Part shown: piece by piece, positions 1 through 7,693 of the stretch
Position numbering within the stretch: position 1 is the first letter of the stretch
Layout: the number at the start of each line of letters is the position of its first letter
Assembly (NCBI GenBank): GCA_023145395.1
Contig: JAGLDW010000510.1
Span: 1 to 15,388, forward strand
Length of the DNA stretch: 15,388 bases
Reading direction: 5' to 3'
From: Lentisphaeria bacterium
Lineage (GTDB): Bacteria > Verrucomicrobiota > Lentisphaeria > Oligosphaerales > Lenti-02
The notes under the pieces: model-generated
What the model saw: only the letters and a program-made list of their open reading frames with translations
Told to the model about the DNA's origin: nothing
Databases searched by the model: none
Program-made: the position numbers and the translations under genes

Positions 1-1
1 G

Positions 2-3000
2 ATACTTGGTGCGGTGATGAACGGCGCTCAAGCGGTCGCTGCAGGCGACACGCTGGATGCTGCGGATATGTCCGGGCTGGACTACGTGACCGCATCCCAG
101 GCGAACGGCCTGGCCGGTGCATTCTCCTACACGGCGTCGGATGGCGATCCAAACTCGCCCGCCTCGCAGACGGTGACGATCACGGTGACAGCCGTCAATG
201 ACCCACCCGTGAACACCGCCGCCCCGAGTGTGGTGGACACGACGCATCACTTCGGAGCCACGCTATCGGTCAATATCGGCGGTTGGAATGACGATTTGGA
301 TGACGATGCGGACTTGGACAACAACTACACGCCAAACCTGATCGTGACACGTCAGTGGCAGCGGCGCGGAGGTGGTGCCAGGACGGATCCGATCGAGGAT
401 ATCGCAGGTGCCACTGATCCGACTTACATCCTGACTGTGGAGGACAATTTGGCGGAGGTGCGTTGTCTTGTGACCTGCACCGATGACGGAGAGGGAACTC
501 CTGGGCCGCAGTCGACCTCCGTGGCGACCGAGTGGCAGGCGGTGGTTAATGAGGTGCCGGAGATCACAGAGGGCGGGGCGATTTTGCTGGACCTGTCTGC
601 AAATGCGGCCGGTGTGCCGGAGGCATTCGCACTGACGCTGAACGCAAGCGATCCGGATGGGGACACGCTTGACTGGAGTGTGTCCGTCGCCGCTGTTGAC
701 GGCGTTGCGGGGACCAGCACGGCGCGCGGATCGACATCCGTCACATACACTCCGCCGACGGAGTGGGATGGCCTGGACACGTTCACGGTGCAGGTGTCAG
801 ACGGACTCGAAGGCATAGATGAAACTGTTGTGACTGTGCGTTGTCCGTGGCTGATGGCGGTGGCAGATGCATCCGTGCGCGAGGCGGGCGAGCAGGCTAC
901 CGACTTGACGCCGATCGTGCAGGCGACAAGGGAGTATGATCTGGAATGGCAGAATGGATACGTGCGGCTCGGGATCTGGATGGCCCAGGATGACGCGGAC
1001 CAACTGTCCGCAGGATCTCTGGGAGTTGCGGGTGAGAACGGTGTCTGGCTGTTCATCCCATCGGAACTGCGCGCTCGGTTGGGTGCGCAGGGGAATGTGT
1101 TGCGGACGGCTCAGCTTCTGGGCATGTCCGAGGACGGTGGTAATGCGAATCGCGTGTTCGTGGACCTGTGGGTGCGTGCCCAGGACCTGTTCCGGCCTGC
1201 GCGCGACGCGGAGATTGACGACGCCTCCACCGAGCTTGCCTGGCCGGCGAATCCGATCGTCCCGGCTATGTTCGCGGACTTGGCCGCCTACCAGGCGTGG
1301 TTCGCCGAACAGGAGGCGCCGCAAAGTGATCTTCCGTTCACTGGTTTTGGATATACCTACGATTGGAATGCGGACACACCCGCGCGCGGCGTGGCCGAGT
1401 ATGTGCTGTGTGCCGGCACCGAGTATCGGGTGGCGTCGATGCGGACGCTGGACGGGTATCTGGCGCAGGAAAATGGTGCGCCTACGGTCGTTGGCGCTGC
1501 GGTGGCGACCGATGAAGACGTGCCCACGACTGTGACGCTGTCCGGGACCGATCCAGAGGGCGATGCGCTGACCTACACGATTGTCAGTCAACCGGAGCAC
1601 GGCATGCTGGGGACGGTCCTGGGCACCACGGTTGTATACACGCCTGACGCAGACTGGAATGGCGTGGACTCCTTCCTGTACGGTGCTTCCGATGGTGAGT
1701 CAGCGGGCGCGGGGGCGGTCGTCACGGTCACTGTCTCTCCCGTCAACGATGCGCCTACGTTCGAGAGCGAGCCGGTCACGGAGGCTGAAGAGGACGATGA
1801 GTACTCCTATGTGGTATCCGTGATCGACGTGGATTCAGGGGATGTGCCGACAATCAGTGCCCCGACGCTGCCGTCCTGGCTTGTTTTGGGTCCGGCTGCC
1901 CCGCGCGGCGGGGCGGTTGCCATACTGTCTGGCACGCCTGGAAACGAACATGTGGGCTTGCATGCTGTTGTGTTGCGCGCCACCGATGGCGACGATGTTT
2001 GGACCGAACAGCAGTTCATCATCACGGTTATGAACACCAATGATGCGCCCGTGCTGGGCGATGTCGCTCTTGATCCTCCTGACGCACGGGCTGATGAGAG
2101 TTGGAGCTACGCGGTCCCCGCTGGTGTGGTTGTGGACCCGGATGTTGGGGATGTATTGCTTCTGACGGTTGTGACCAAACCTGGCTGGATGGACTTCGAC
2201 GATGACCACACACTCTCGGGAACGCCTGCGTTGAGCGATGTGGGCGACCACGATGTGACGCTGGAGTATACAGACCAGTCTGGGGAGAGCGTGATCGTCG
2301 ATATGACTGTGACGGTCGGTTCCCCTGTGCCTTTGTTTGACACTGCGCGGATCACTGCGGGCGATCCGAACTGGGAGTCGCTGCGGGTGATCACCAGTGG
2401 TTGGTCTGACCCGGATGGCGATCTCCCCGGGTACCTGTACGAGTGGACCGTCAACGATGAGATTGTGGTCGGGGCGGACAGCGAGTTTCTTGACAACTCG
2501 TATTTCGAGCCGGGCGACTCGGTCTCCTGTTCGGTAACCGCATGGGACGGCGTCTATGAGGGGAACACGATCGAGACTGACGCCGCAGTGGTGGTCGTTC
2601 TTCTTCCAGGGTGGAATGCGCTTTCGCTTCCCATCGAGCCACTCTCCTCCGACCCGGCCGAGACGTTCTCCGTGGGGGACTCCCGCTGGGCGTTGTACAG
2701 CGGCGACTTGCTGTGCTGGTTGGCGTCAGAGCGGCGCTACGCCGCCGTCGAGACGCTCGAGGCTGGCTTGGCGTTCTGGCTATTCCTGCCGGGCGAGACC
2801 GGTGCGACATTGCTGGTGCGCGGCACGATTGTGGAGGCTCCTGCCACAGACCTGCCACGCGGCTGGAGTTTCATCGGCGGCGTTGGCCCGCATCGCTACG
2901 GAAACCTGTATGATGACGCGGGTGAAGGAGCTGCGAAGGTCGAGGCTGCTGACGTGCAGGTATGGATGGACGGAACCTACGAGCGGGCTGAAGATGGCGT

Positions 3001-3097
3001 CCTACGCGTCGGGCGCGCGCAGTGGATCCTGATGGACGATCCCGCAACGGTCTATCCGAAGCTGGACCGCGAGACGCCAGCGTGGCCCGCGCGGTAG
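2..3097 (+). CDS. Giant secreted cadherin/Ig-like repeat protein, 3' part (5' end outside window)
   Basis: The frame is open from base 2, and the first codons read straight into the middle of a repeat domain, so the gene starts upstream. The GTG at 14 and ATG at 17 are internal codons. Numbering from the GTG at 14 (1027 residues): a cadherin-like repeat ends near 65; an Ig-like region spans about 66-180; a bacterial cadherin-like repeat spans about 183-276 (ASDPDGD, YTPPTEWDGLDTFTVQVSDG). Residues 280-488 form a region I cannot assign. Another cadherin-like repeat spans 488-580 (TDPEGD, YTPDADWNGVDSF). Two He_PIG/dystroglycan-type Ig repeats follow at 580-680 and 680-770 (LSGTP motif in both), then an Ig-like repeat at 775-862. 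A two-fold aromatic module ends the protein (864-1010). Such repeats bind calcium and form stalks in exported adhesins or enzymes. No C-terminal membrane anchor is visible. The repeat families are clear; the function (adhesion, polymer binding or structural stalk) is inference. Confidence 0.85.
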   Translation: MLGAVMNGAQAVAAGDTLDAADMSGLDYVTASQANGLAGAFSYTASDGDPNSPASQTVTITVTAVNDPPVNTAAPSVVDTTHHFGATLSVNIGGWNDDLDDDADLDNNYTPNLIVTRQWQRRGGGARTDPIEDIAGATDPTYILTVEDNLAEVRCLVTCTDDGEGTPGPQSTSVATEWQAVVNEVPEITEGGAILLDLSANAAGVPEAFALTLNASDPDGDTLDWSVSVAAVDGVAGTSTARGSTSVTYTPPTEWDGLDTFTVQVSDGLEGIDETVVTVRCPWLMAVADASVREAGEQATDLTPIVQATREYDLEWQNGYVRLGIWMAQDDADQLSAGSLGVAGENGVWLFIPSELRARLGAQGNVLRTAQLLGMSEDGGNANRVFVDLWVRAQDLFRPARDAEIDDASTELAWPANPIVPAMFADLAAYQAWFAEQEAPQSDLPFTGFGYTYDWNADTPARGVAEYVLCAGTEYRVASMRTLDGYLAQENGAPTVVGAAVATDEDVPTTVTLSGTDPEGDALTYTIVSQPEHGMLGTVLGTTVVYTPDADWNGVDSFLYGASDGESAGAGAVVTVTVSPVNDAPTFESEPVTEAEEDDEYSYVVSVIDVDSGDVPTISAPTLPSWLVLGPAAPRGGAVAILSGTPGNEHVGLHAVVLRATDGDDVWTEQQFIITVMNTNDAPVLGDVALDPPDARADESWSYAVPAGVVVDPDVGDVLLLTVVTKPGWMDFDDDHTLSGTPALSDVGDHDVTLEYTDQSGESVIVDMTVTVGSPVPLFDTARITAGDPNWESLRVITSGWSDPDGDLPGYLYEWTVNDEIVVGADSEFLDNSYFEPGDSVSCSVTAWDGVYEGNTIETDAAVVVVLLPGWNALSLPIEPLSSDPAETFSVGDSRWALYSGDLLCWLASERRYAAVETLEAGLAFWLFLPGETGATLLVRGTIVEAPATDLPRGWSFIGGVGPHRYGNLYDDAGEGAAKVEAADVQVWMDGTYERAEDGVLRVGRAQWILMDDPATVYPKLDRETPAWPAR

Positions 3098-3122
3098 TCG
3101 TCGTTAGTGGCAGAAGGGGTGT

Positions 3123-3200
3123 GCAGCAAAACAAGCTGCGAAAGGCGGCAGGGCGTTCCGTGATGGTCCTCTGGACCTCACGGGCGCGGTGCCTTGCACC
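3123..3200. terminator. Hairpin cluster between convergent genes, possible bidirectional terminator
   Basis: Three inverted repeats lie in the 125-base gap between the ends of the surface-protein gene and dapA. They are GCAGC/GCTGC (3123-3139, 7-base loop), CCGTGATGGTCC/GGACCTCACGG (3158-3183, 11 pairs with one bulged T and a 3-base loop), and GGTGC/GCACC (3188-3200, 3-base loop). On the plus strand the last is followed only by a short TTTT at 3207-3210, so the U-tract is weak in either direction. The placement fits transcription termination from both sides, but the evidence is structural only. Confidence 0.4.
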
Positions 3201-3222
3201 ATGAAGTTTTCCGCGTGACGTC

Positions 3223-4095
3223 CTACACGTCCAGGCCAACTGCCTTCATGCTCTCACGAAGGATTTCCCGGCCCGCATTGGAGATACCGCAAAGCGGTAG
3301 CCGATACTCTTCCGCTATGAGTCCGAGCATGGCGAGTGCGGCCTTGACGGGGACCGGATTTGTCTCCACGAAGAGGTCGCGGAAGAGGGGATAGAGTTGC
3401 TGATGGATGGCGCGTGCGCCCTCGAAATCTCCGGCGAGAGCCAAATGGGTGAGTGAGGTGACTTTGGCTGGTAGTAGATTGCTCGCCACGCTGATTACGC
3501 CTTTGGCGCCGAGGGACATCATGGGAAGCGTGAGTCCATCGTCGCCGCTGAGCACGGTGATCGTGCAGGCGTCGAGGATGGCGCTGACTCGATCGACGCT
3601 GCCCCCGGCCTCCTTGACAGCGAGCACGAGTTCGTGGTCTGCCAGGCGCCGGATGACGTCGATGGGAATTTCGCACCCGGTTCTCCCCGGGACGTTGTAG
3701 AGCACGATGGGCACTCCAGTTTCCTCGGCCACGGTCAGAAAATGGCGATAGAGGCCTTCTGCCGTGGGTTTGTTATAGTAGGGAGTGACTTGCAGGCTAG
3801 CATCGACGCCCACCTCCGCCGCATGCTTGGTGAGTCGGATGGCCTCCGTGGTGGAGTTGGCGCCGGTTCCTGCGATGATGGGGCAGCGTCCAGCGACCTT
3901 TTCGACAACAAAGTCGATGATCTTCATGTGTTCATCAAAGTCGATGGTTGGCGACTCGCCAGTGGTGCCGACGGGGACAACACCGTCGATTCCGGCATCA
4001 AGTTGCATCTCCAGCAACCGGCCGAAGGCGCCGTAGTCCACTTCACCGTGACGGAACGGAGTAACGATGGCTGTGTAGCATCCCTGAAGATTCAT
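3223..4095 (-). CDS. dapA: 4-hydroxy-tetrahydrodipicolinate synthase (DapA)
   Basis: DapA condenses pyruvate with L-aspartate semialdehyde in the cytoplasm, the first committed step of diaminopimelate and lysine synthesis. The frame stays open to 4275, but the ATG at 4095 is chosen because GAGGAG lies 7 bases upstream and the protein then begins MNLQGCYTAIVTPF, the usual N-terminus. The 290-residue length is normal for the family. Key residues fall at the E. coli numbers: Thr44-Thr45 (VGTTGES), Tyr106-Tyr107 (TPYYNKP), Tyr133 and Arg138 (LYNVPGRTG), and the Schiff-base Lys161 (AVKEAGG). The single TIM-barrel domain is intact and looks active. The gene stands alone: no other dap or lys gene is in the window. 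It points away from the secreted-protein pair at 4617. A small inverted repeat (GCCTG/CAGGC, about 4112-4128) sits just upstream of its ribosome-binding site. Confidence 0.97.
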   Translation of the reverse strand: MNLQGCYTAIVTPFRHGEVDYGAFGRLLEMQLDAGIDGVVPVGTTGESPTIDFDEHMKIIDFVVEKVAGRCPIIAGTGANSTTEAIRLTKHAAEVGVDASLQVTPYYNKPTAEGLYRHFLTVAEETGVPIVLYNVPGRTGCEIPIDVIRRLADHELVLAVKEAGGSVDRVSAILDACTITVLSGDDGLTLPMMSLGAKGVISVASNLLPAKVTSLTHLALAGDFEGARAIHQQLYPLFRDLFVETNPVPVKAALAMLGLIAEEYRLPLCGISNAGREILRESMKAVGLDV

Positions 4096-4288
4096 AGTCT
4101 GCTCCTCTATTTGCCTGACGGAGGCAGGCGGGTGGTAATGTGGTTCCGACCTAGTTCGCGCGCACGCTTCCGGCCGCTTCCAAGAACGTTTAACGTAGCG
4201 GAGAAAGTTCGACCCGGCAAGGGGTGCCTGCTGTTGCTCAATGACCGTTTCCCTATATAGTCTTAGGGTCGGCACGGAAAGTTCTTTA

Positions 4289-4496
4289 CATTAGAGGCTC
4301 TTGCAGAACCCCACGTGGCCGCGCGGCACGCAGTTTTGGATGTCTGTCGCCCAAAGGGTTGAGGCGGATGTTGACGCTCTTTGCCCCGGTGGTGCCAGCA
4401 CAGATCGTCAGGTATGCACTGGCACCACCGGGGCAAAGCCCGCTCAACATGCGTTCTCAACGCGGCTCGCGTGGGGTTTTGCAAGAGCCTCATTAG
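4289..4496. mobile_element. MITE-like palindromic element (196 bases) with 6-base direct repeats
   Basis: Terminal inverted repeats lie at 4295-4315 and 4470-4490: 21 bases each with one mismatch, outer end AGGCTCTTGC and inner end CCCCACG. Each is flanked by CATTAG (4289-4294 and 4491-4496), as a target-site duplication would be. The centre is a perfect 20-base inverted repeat (4379-4398 and 4419-4438, outer end CTTTGCCCC) around a 20-base loop. The segments between also match imperfectly (ATGTTGA on both arms), so most of the element could fold into one long hairpin. The left arm carries an extra stretch of about 30-35 bases. There is no transposase ORF, so movement would need a transposase in trans. 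I cannot name the IS family. Because the outer G/C also pairs, the duplication could be read as ATTA with slightly longer repeats. Confidence 0.7.
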
Positions 4497-4515
4497 GAAC
4501 TAAAATGAACAGCAG

Positions 4516-4530
4516 TCCCGCAGTGCGGGA
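4516..4530. repeat. 15-base dyad upstream of the secreted-protein pair
   Basis: TCCCGCA-G-TGCGGGA is a perfect 7-base inverted repeat around one central base. It lies 20 bases right of the palindromic element's direct repeat and 86 bases before the ATG at 4617. It could be an operator or a small hairpin. Nothing else supports a specific role. Confidence 0.3.
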
Positions 4531-4616
4531 TGAAGAACCTTCCGCGTCGATCCTTAGTAGAAGCGGGCATGTGATTGTCTGCATTTTGGAGTCCGTGTTG
4601 CAGAGAGTGTGAATTC

Positions 4617-5708
4617 ATGCGTCTCCCACAAACAAGTTTTGGCGCCTTCTCTTTGGTGGCCATTCTAGTTTTCCTGGCTGTTGGCGGGCTTGGGGCGCAG
4701 GATGCACCCGCTCCAACTGGGACGGGGCCAGGGGCGTTGAAGAAGAGTCCTCGCCGTTCCAGCGGCCAGGAGAATCTGCGTTTTCTGGCGTTGGAGCAGT
4801 TTGACCGCCGGGAGAAGTTGACCGATGTGAGGGGGCGTGCTCTGAGCGAAGAGCAGATCCGCGAACAGCGCAGGACCGAATACCTTTCCGTGTTGCGCTT
4901 CACCAAGTTGATCTCGAACCTTAAGGGGGGAGACGAAAAGGTCAGAGCGTGGTTGAAAGTGCGTCGTTTGGCACTGGATCTTCTGGCTTCGTTGGAGGAG
5001 GATCAGGAGCGTAGCAAGGAGCTTTTGCAGTTGGTGGCACGCTCCGCACTTGACACGCACGCTCCAGACCAGGTTTTCCAATACCTGAGCAGGTTGCAGA
5101 GCGCGACCGAGCTAGCGCTCACGCGTCAGTTGAGGCAAATCCGGGAGGTGAAGAGGATTGGAAAGAGCGTGAATGACCGAATCCGCTCCATTCCGCCCCC
5201 GAAGTATTTCATCGCGGACAATGGTCTGAAGATGATCTTGGCCGGTTCTGGTAAGAAAGCGTTCTATATCTGCCGGGCTCCGGTGTCTCACGCCTTATTC
5301 ACAAGTCTTGGCATTGACAGTGACTCCGGTGTCTCCGAGGGGATTGCGCTGAATGTGTCCTACTTGGAGGCCCGTCGGTTCTGTAGTATTCTGAGCGCGT
5401 CCGAGGGAGCGTTGTTCCGCGTGGCTTCCTTGGAGGAGATGGCACGCTACAGGAAAGAGCACCCTTCGTCAATGCCCGTCTGGACACGCACGCCGTGGAG
5501 GTGGCCCCATTATGAGGAGACGAAAGTCGCAGAGCGTTTTGCCATTACTTTCTACACGATTCAGGATCCTGCGGGCGCGCTGGGTGTCGGCGCGTCCTTC
5601 GGAGAACTGCCTTTTGCACGCTACTCGACGATTGGGTTTCATGTGGTGGCGGGTGTGAAATCTGGACATCGTGATCGTTACAGGCGCATGAAAGCTGCGC
5701 TGGAATGA
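4617..5708 (+). CDS. Secreted protein with helical stalk and degenerate SUMF1/formylglycine-generating-enzyme-like domain
   Basis: The protein has 363 residues. The ATG at 4617 is preferred over the upstream TTG at 4575 because it begins a typical signal peptide (MRLPQTSFG, hydrophobic 10-24, probable cleavage after LGA at 25-27). The ribosome-binding site (AGAG) is weak. Residues 50-190 are highly charged and predicted helical. Residues about 204-346 follow the order of an FGE-sulfatase (SUMF1) domain: MILAG (206-210), FYICRAPVSHALF (216-228, where the family has 'F.i...pVTn..Y'), NVSYLEARRFCSIL (246-259, 'vsW.dA..yc.wl'), FRVASLEEM (267-275, 'yRLPTEAEWE'), PVWTRTPW (287-294) and STIGFHVV (337-344, 'lGFRvv'). 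The catalytic cysteine motif and the GNVWEW loop are missing, so it is unlikely to make formylglycine; a binding role is more likely. The downstream gene follows within 8 bases. The fold is inferred from motif order only. Confidence 0.75.
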   Translation: MRLPQTSFGAFSLVAILVFLAVGGLGAQDAPAPTGTGPGALKKSPRRSSGQENLRFLALEQFDRREKLTDVRGRALSEEQIREQRRTEYLSVLRFTKLISNLKGGDEKVRAWLKVRRLALDLLASLEEDQERSKELLQLVARSALDTHAPDQVFQYLSRLQSATELALTRQLRQIREVKRIGKSVNDRIRSIPPPKYFIADNGLKMILAGSGKKAFYICRAPVSHALFTSLGIDSDSGVSEGIALNVSYLEARRFCSILSASEGALFRVASLEEMARYRKEHPSSMPVWTRTPWRWPHYEETKVAERFAITFYTIQDPAGALGVGASFGELPFARYSTIGFHVVAGVKSGHRDRYRRMKAALE

Positions 5709-5716
5709 GGACGGGT

Positions 5717-6718
5717 ATGACTAGGGCTTGGCATCGTTGTTGGCGTGTGTGGGTTGCTGTTTTCGCAGTCGCTCTGTCGTGTAGTCGTCCACTTTTCGGA
5801 GAGCCTAGGGAGGAGGAGATCCACCGCGGGAAATATCTTAGGACCGATGTGCTTGGAACGGACCACAAGGCCGCGTTCGCATGCGAGCTTGCTCCTTCCA
5901 GCGACAGCCTTCTACGCTTCAGAATGAAGAGGATCGACGTGTTGGAGATCCGGGAGGTCCTCGTATATGAAGCTGTTTTGCGCGTTGGGGGAGAGACGGC
6001 CGACGCCACGGAGGTGCGGTACCAGACTGTGCCGGGGAAGACGATCCTTGGCAAGCGGACGACCCGTAGCGAACGACGTGTGGTCGGCCCGTTTGCGGAC
6101 ACAGAGTTCACTGTGAACGGTGTGGTGTCAATCCGCACGGACCACAAGGGTGTCGCAGTGGATTCTGAACAGCGTCTGCTGCTGGATTTTGACAGTTTGG
6201 GTGCAAGTACTGGTGAATTTAGGATTACCCATGGGGAGCTTGGGGAAGTCGTCCTGAAGGTGTCGCGCCGCATTGTGGGCCGGGTGGATCCGAAACCCGG
6301 ATCATCAGTTGTCAAAATGTCGGCGACGGACATCCTTGCTTCCATGGGGTACAATTACGAACTGATCCGCACGTCGATGCACGACGGACTTTCCCTGAAG
6401 GTCACGTGTGCCAATGAAGTGCGCCGTGGTAGCGTCCTCGTCCTCACGCTGATGGCGACGAACGAGGGCGAGCGTAGCGTGTCGAATCTTCTGTTGCGGA
6501 CGTTTTCCCGGCATCCGTGGGTGACAGGAAAGAACCTGTACGCGGGCAGCGTCGCTCCCGGTTGCAGGACTGAATTTCGGCGTCTAGTCAAAGTCCCGCT
6601 GGATGCGCAGCTTGGGGACTGCTACCTTTCCGTGGGAGTGTGGGATGTCCTCGGGGCGATTCCTGGCGACGCCGTGAGGATTCGCCTCAAGGTGCTGGCG
6701 GCGGTGGACGGGGAGTAG
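5717..6718 (+). CDS. Secreted protein of unknown function with C-terminal Ig-like/CARDB-like region
   Basis: I do not recognise a named family. The ATG at 5717 has GAGG 8 bases upstream. An alternative ATG at 5705 would overlap the previous stop (ATGA) but lacks a ribosome-binding site. The 333-residue product starts with an arginine-rich n-region, a hydrophobic stretch (11-21) and ALSC at 19-22. This could be a weak lipobox (Cys22) or part of an ordinary signal peptide cut near LFG. The body is beta-rich and charged. Residues about 226-328 read like an Ig-like beta-sandwich of the CARDB/NEW3 sort (strand VLVLTLMATNEGERSV, then LYAGSVAPG, LSVGVWDV). There is no transmembrane helix after the signal. 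It is almost certainly co-transcribed with the FGE-like gene, so the pair may act together in the envelope. That link is inference. Confidence 0.7.
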   Translation: MTRAWHRCWRVWVAVFAVALSCSRPLFGEPREEEIHRGKYLRTDVLGTDHKAAFACELAPSSDSLLRFRMKRIDVLEIREVLVYEAVLRVGGETADATEVRYQTVPGKTILGKRTTRSERRVVGPFADTEFTVNGVVSIRTDHKGVAVDSEQRLLLDFDSLGASTGEFRITHGELGEVVLKVSRRIVGRVDPKPGSSVVKMSATDILASMGYNYELIRTSMHDGLSLKVTCANEVRRGSVLVLTLMATNEGERSVSNLLLRTFSRHPWVTGKNLYAGSVAPGCRTEFRRLVKVPLDAQLGDCYLSVGVWDVLGAIPGDAVRIRLKVLAAVDGE

Positions 6719-6828
6719 CTGTTCGGAACATTGCAGTCTGCCACTGGATGTCTCGTGAACCGCCTAGTAAAGTCCTCCACCGCACATGATTCCGGCACTC
6801 TGCGCCCAGTCTCTGCGCCAAGGTGCCA

Positions 6829-7401
6829 CTAGCCTCCGTAAAGGTCGTCTGTGTCCGCCTCATTTTCCCCGTCGGGACTCGTCAAGTCGTTCGTGTCGAG
6901 CATTTCGGTGGCCTGTGAGGACCGGAGCAGGGCGACCTTGCCTGTTCGTGCAAGTTCGATGATGCCGAAGCGTTCTGTCAGGCCGACGAAGGAATCGAGC
7001 TTCTCCGTCGGGCCCGTCACCTGAATGATCAGGGATTCGTTTTCGACATTGACCACAAGCGCCTTGAAGATGTTGGTGATCTGGATCACCTCGTTCCTGA
7101 TGGCGGCGTCCTCCGTATGCACCTTGACGAGCATGAGTTCGCGGGACACGAAGCCACTACCAGTCAGATCAGTCACTTTCACCACCTCAACAAGTTTGTT
7201 GAGCTGTTTGTCAATCTGGTCCAGAACACTATCCTCCCCGCTGGTGACAATGGTCATCCTCGAGAGAGATTCGTCCTGCGTCGGGCTGACTGTGAGACTG
7301 TCGATGTTGAAACCCCGGCCACTGAAAAGGCCTGCGATTCTCGCAAGGACACCGAACTTGTTCTCCATGAGCACGGAGATGGTGTGGGAATGCATCTTCA
7401 T
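6829..7401 (-). CDS. ilvN: Acetolactate synthase small (regulatory) subunit IlvN/IlvH
   Basis: This is the regulatory subunit of acetohydroxyacid synthase, which activates the large subunit and gives feedback inhibition by valine in branched-chain amino-acid synthesis. The frame stays open to 7518, but the ATG at 7401 starts the normal N-terminus (MKMHSHTISVLMENKFGVLARIAG) and has AGGAG upstream. The 190 residues hold an ACT domain at 5-78 (ENKFGVLARIAGLFSGRGFNIDSL), the C-terminal ALS small-subunit domain at about 82-157 (SRELMLVKV, GPTEKLDSF, ELARTGKVAL), and an acidic tail at 168-188 that is longer than usual. It begins 17 bases after the NifU-like gene and is surely co-transcribed with it. 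The usual partner ilvB and ilvC are not in the window, so the catalytic subunit must be encoded elsewhere. Confidence 0.95.
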   Translation of the reverse strand: MKMHSHTISVLMENKFGVLARIAGLFSGRGFNIDSLTVSPTQDESLSRMTIVTSGEDSVLDQIDKQLNKLVEVVKVTDLTGSGFVSRELMLVKVHTEDAAIRNEVIQITNIFKALVVNVENESLIIQVTGPTEKLDSFVGLTERFGIIELARTGKVALLRSSQATEMLDTNDLTSPDGENEADTDDLYGG

Positions 7402-7418
7402 CTCGTTTTTCTCCTGGC

Positions 7419-7652
7419 TCAGTCCATCGCCCGTTCGACGATGATATCCTCGTTGACCTGCTCTCTGAGGATGCGCTCGATCCCGTTCTTGAGCGTCATC
7501 TGAGCGTGCGGACAGCAACCACAGGCACCCTTGAGTCTCAGCGTGACATTGGTTCCCTCGATCGAGACGACTTCCATGTCGCCGCCATCAGCCTGGAGAG
7601 CGCCCCGCAAGTCCTCGAGAGTCTCGCGAATCTTCGTTTCCATCGTTTCCAT
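7419..7652 (-). CDS. NifU-type iron-sulfur cluster scaffold (NifU C-terminal domain only)
   Basis: This 77-residue protein consists of the NifU C-terminal (Nfu) domain alone. It carries a CxxC pair (Cys44 and Cys47 in GACGCCPHAQMTL) that assembles a transient Fe-S cluster between two subunits and hands it to target enzymes. Cys46 between them is an extra cysteine. The first ATG at 7652 is chosen because AAGGAG lies 9 bases upstream; the second MET at 7643 is too far from that site. It lies 121 bases after valS and 17 bases before ilvN. Small Nfu proteins of this size are common in bacteria without the N-terminal NifU domain. A possible client is an Fe-S dehydratase of amino-acid synthesis, but no such gene is in the window. 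Confidence 0.93.
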   Translation of the reverse strand: METMETKIRETLEDLRGALQADGGDMEVVSIEGTNVTLRLKGACGCCPHAQMTLKNGIERILREQVNEDIIVERAMD

Positions 7653-7693
7653 CGTTCTTTTCTCCTTTGGTTACAGTGCTTGGTGGTTTTCTG

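Larger units (their letters stand above)
4096..4616. other. 521-base divergent intergenic region between dapA and the secreted-protein pair
   Basis: I see no convincing gene here. Apparent short ORFs (for example minus 4263-4493) lie inside the palindromic element and have no family resemblance. The region holds, from the dapA side: the dapA ribosome-binding site, about 190 bases without recognisable structure (a TATATA at 4254-4259 has no good -35 partner), the MITE-like palindrome at 4295-4490, and a 15-base dyad TCCCGCA-G-TGCGGGA at 4516-4530. The promoters for both flanking genes must lie here, but I cannot place either with confidence. Confidence 0.6.

Noticed and set aside
797..1600. 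267-codon minus-strand ORF opposite the surface-protein gene, and similar long overlapping frames at 424-1056 and 936-1535
   Set aside because: These are shadow frames of GC-rich coding sequence: arginine- and proline-rich or serine-rich translations without domains, opposite or within a frame with clear cadherin-like repeats.
4254..4259. TATATA as a -10 for dapA on the minus strand
   Set aside because: No acceptable -35 hexamer lies 16-18 bases upstream, and it would give a leader of more than 150 bases; left unassigned.
4263..4493. 76-codon minus-strand ORF beginning near the edge of the palindromic element
   Set aside because: It runs almost wholly inside the inverted-repeat element, has no recognisable domain and is explained by the repeat sequence.
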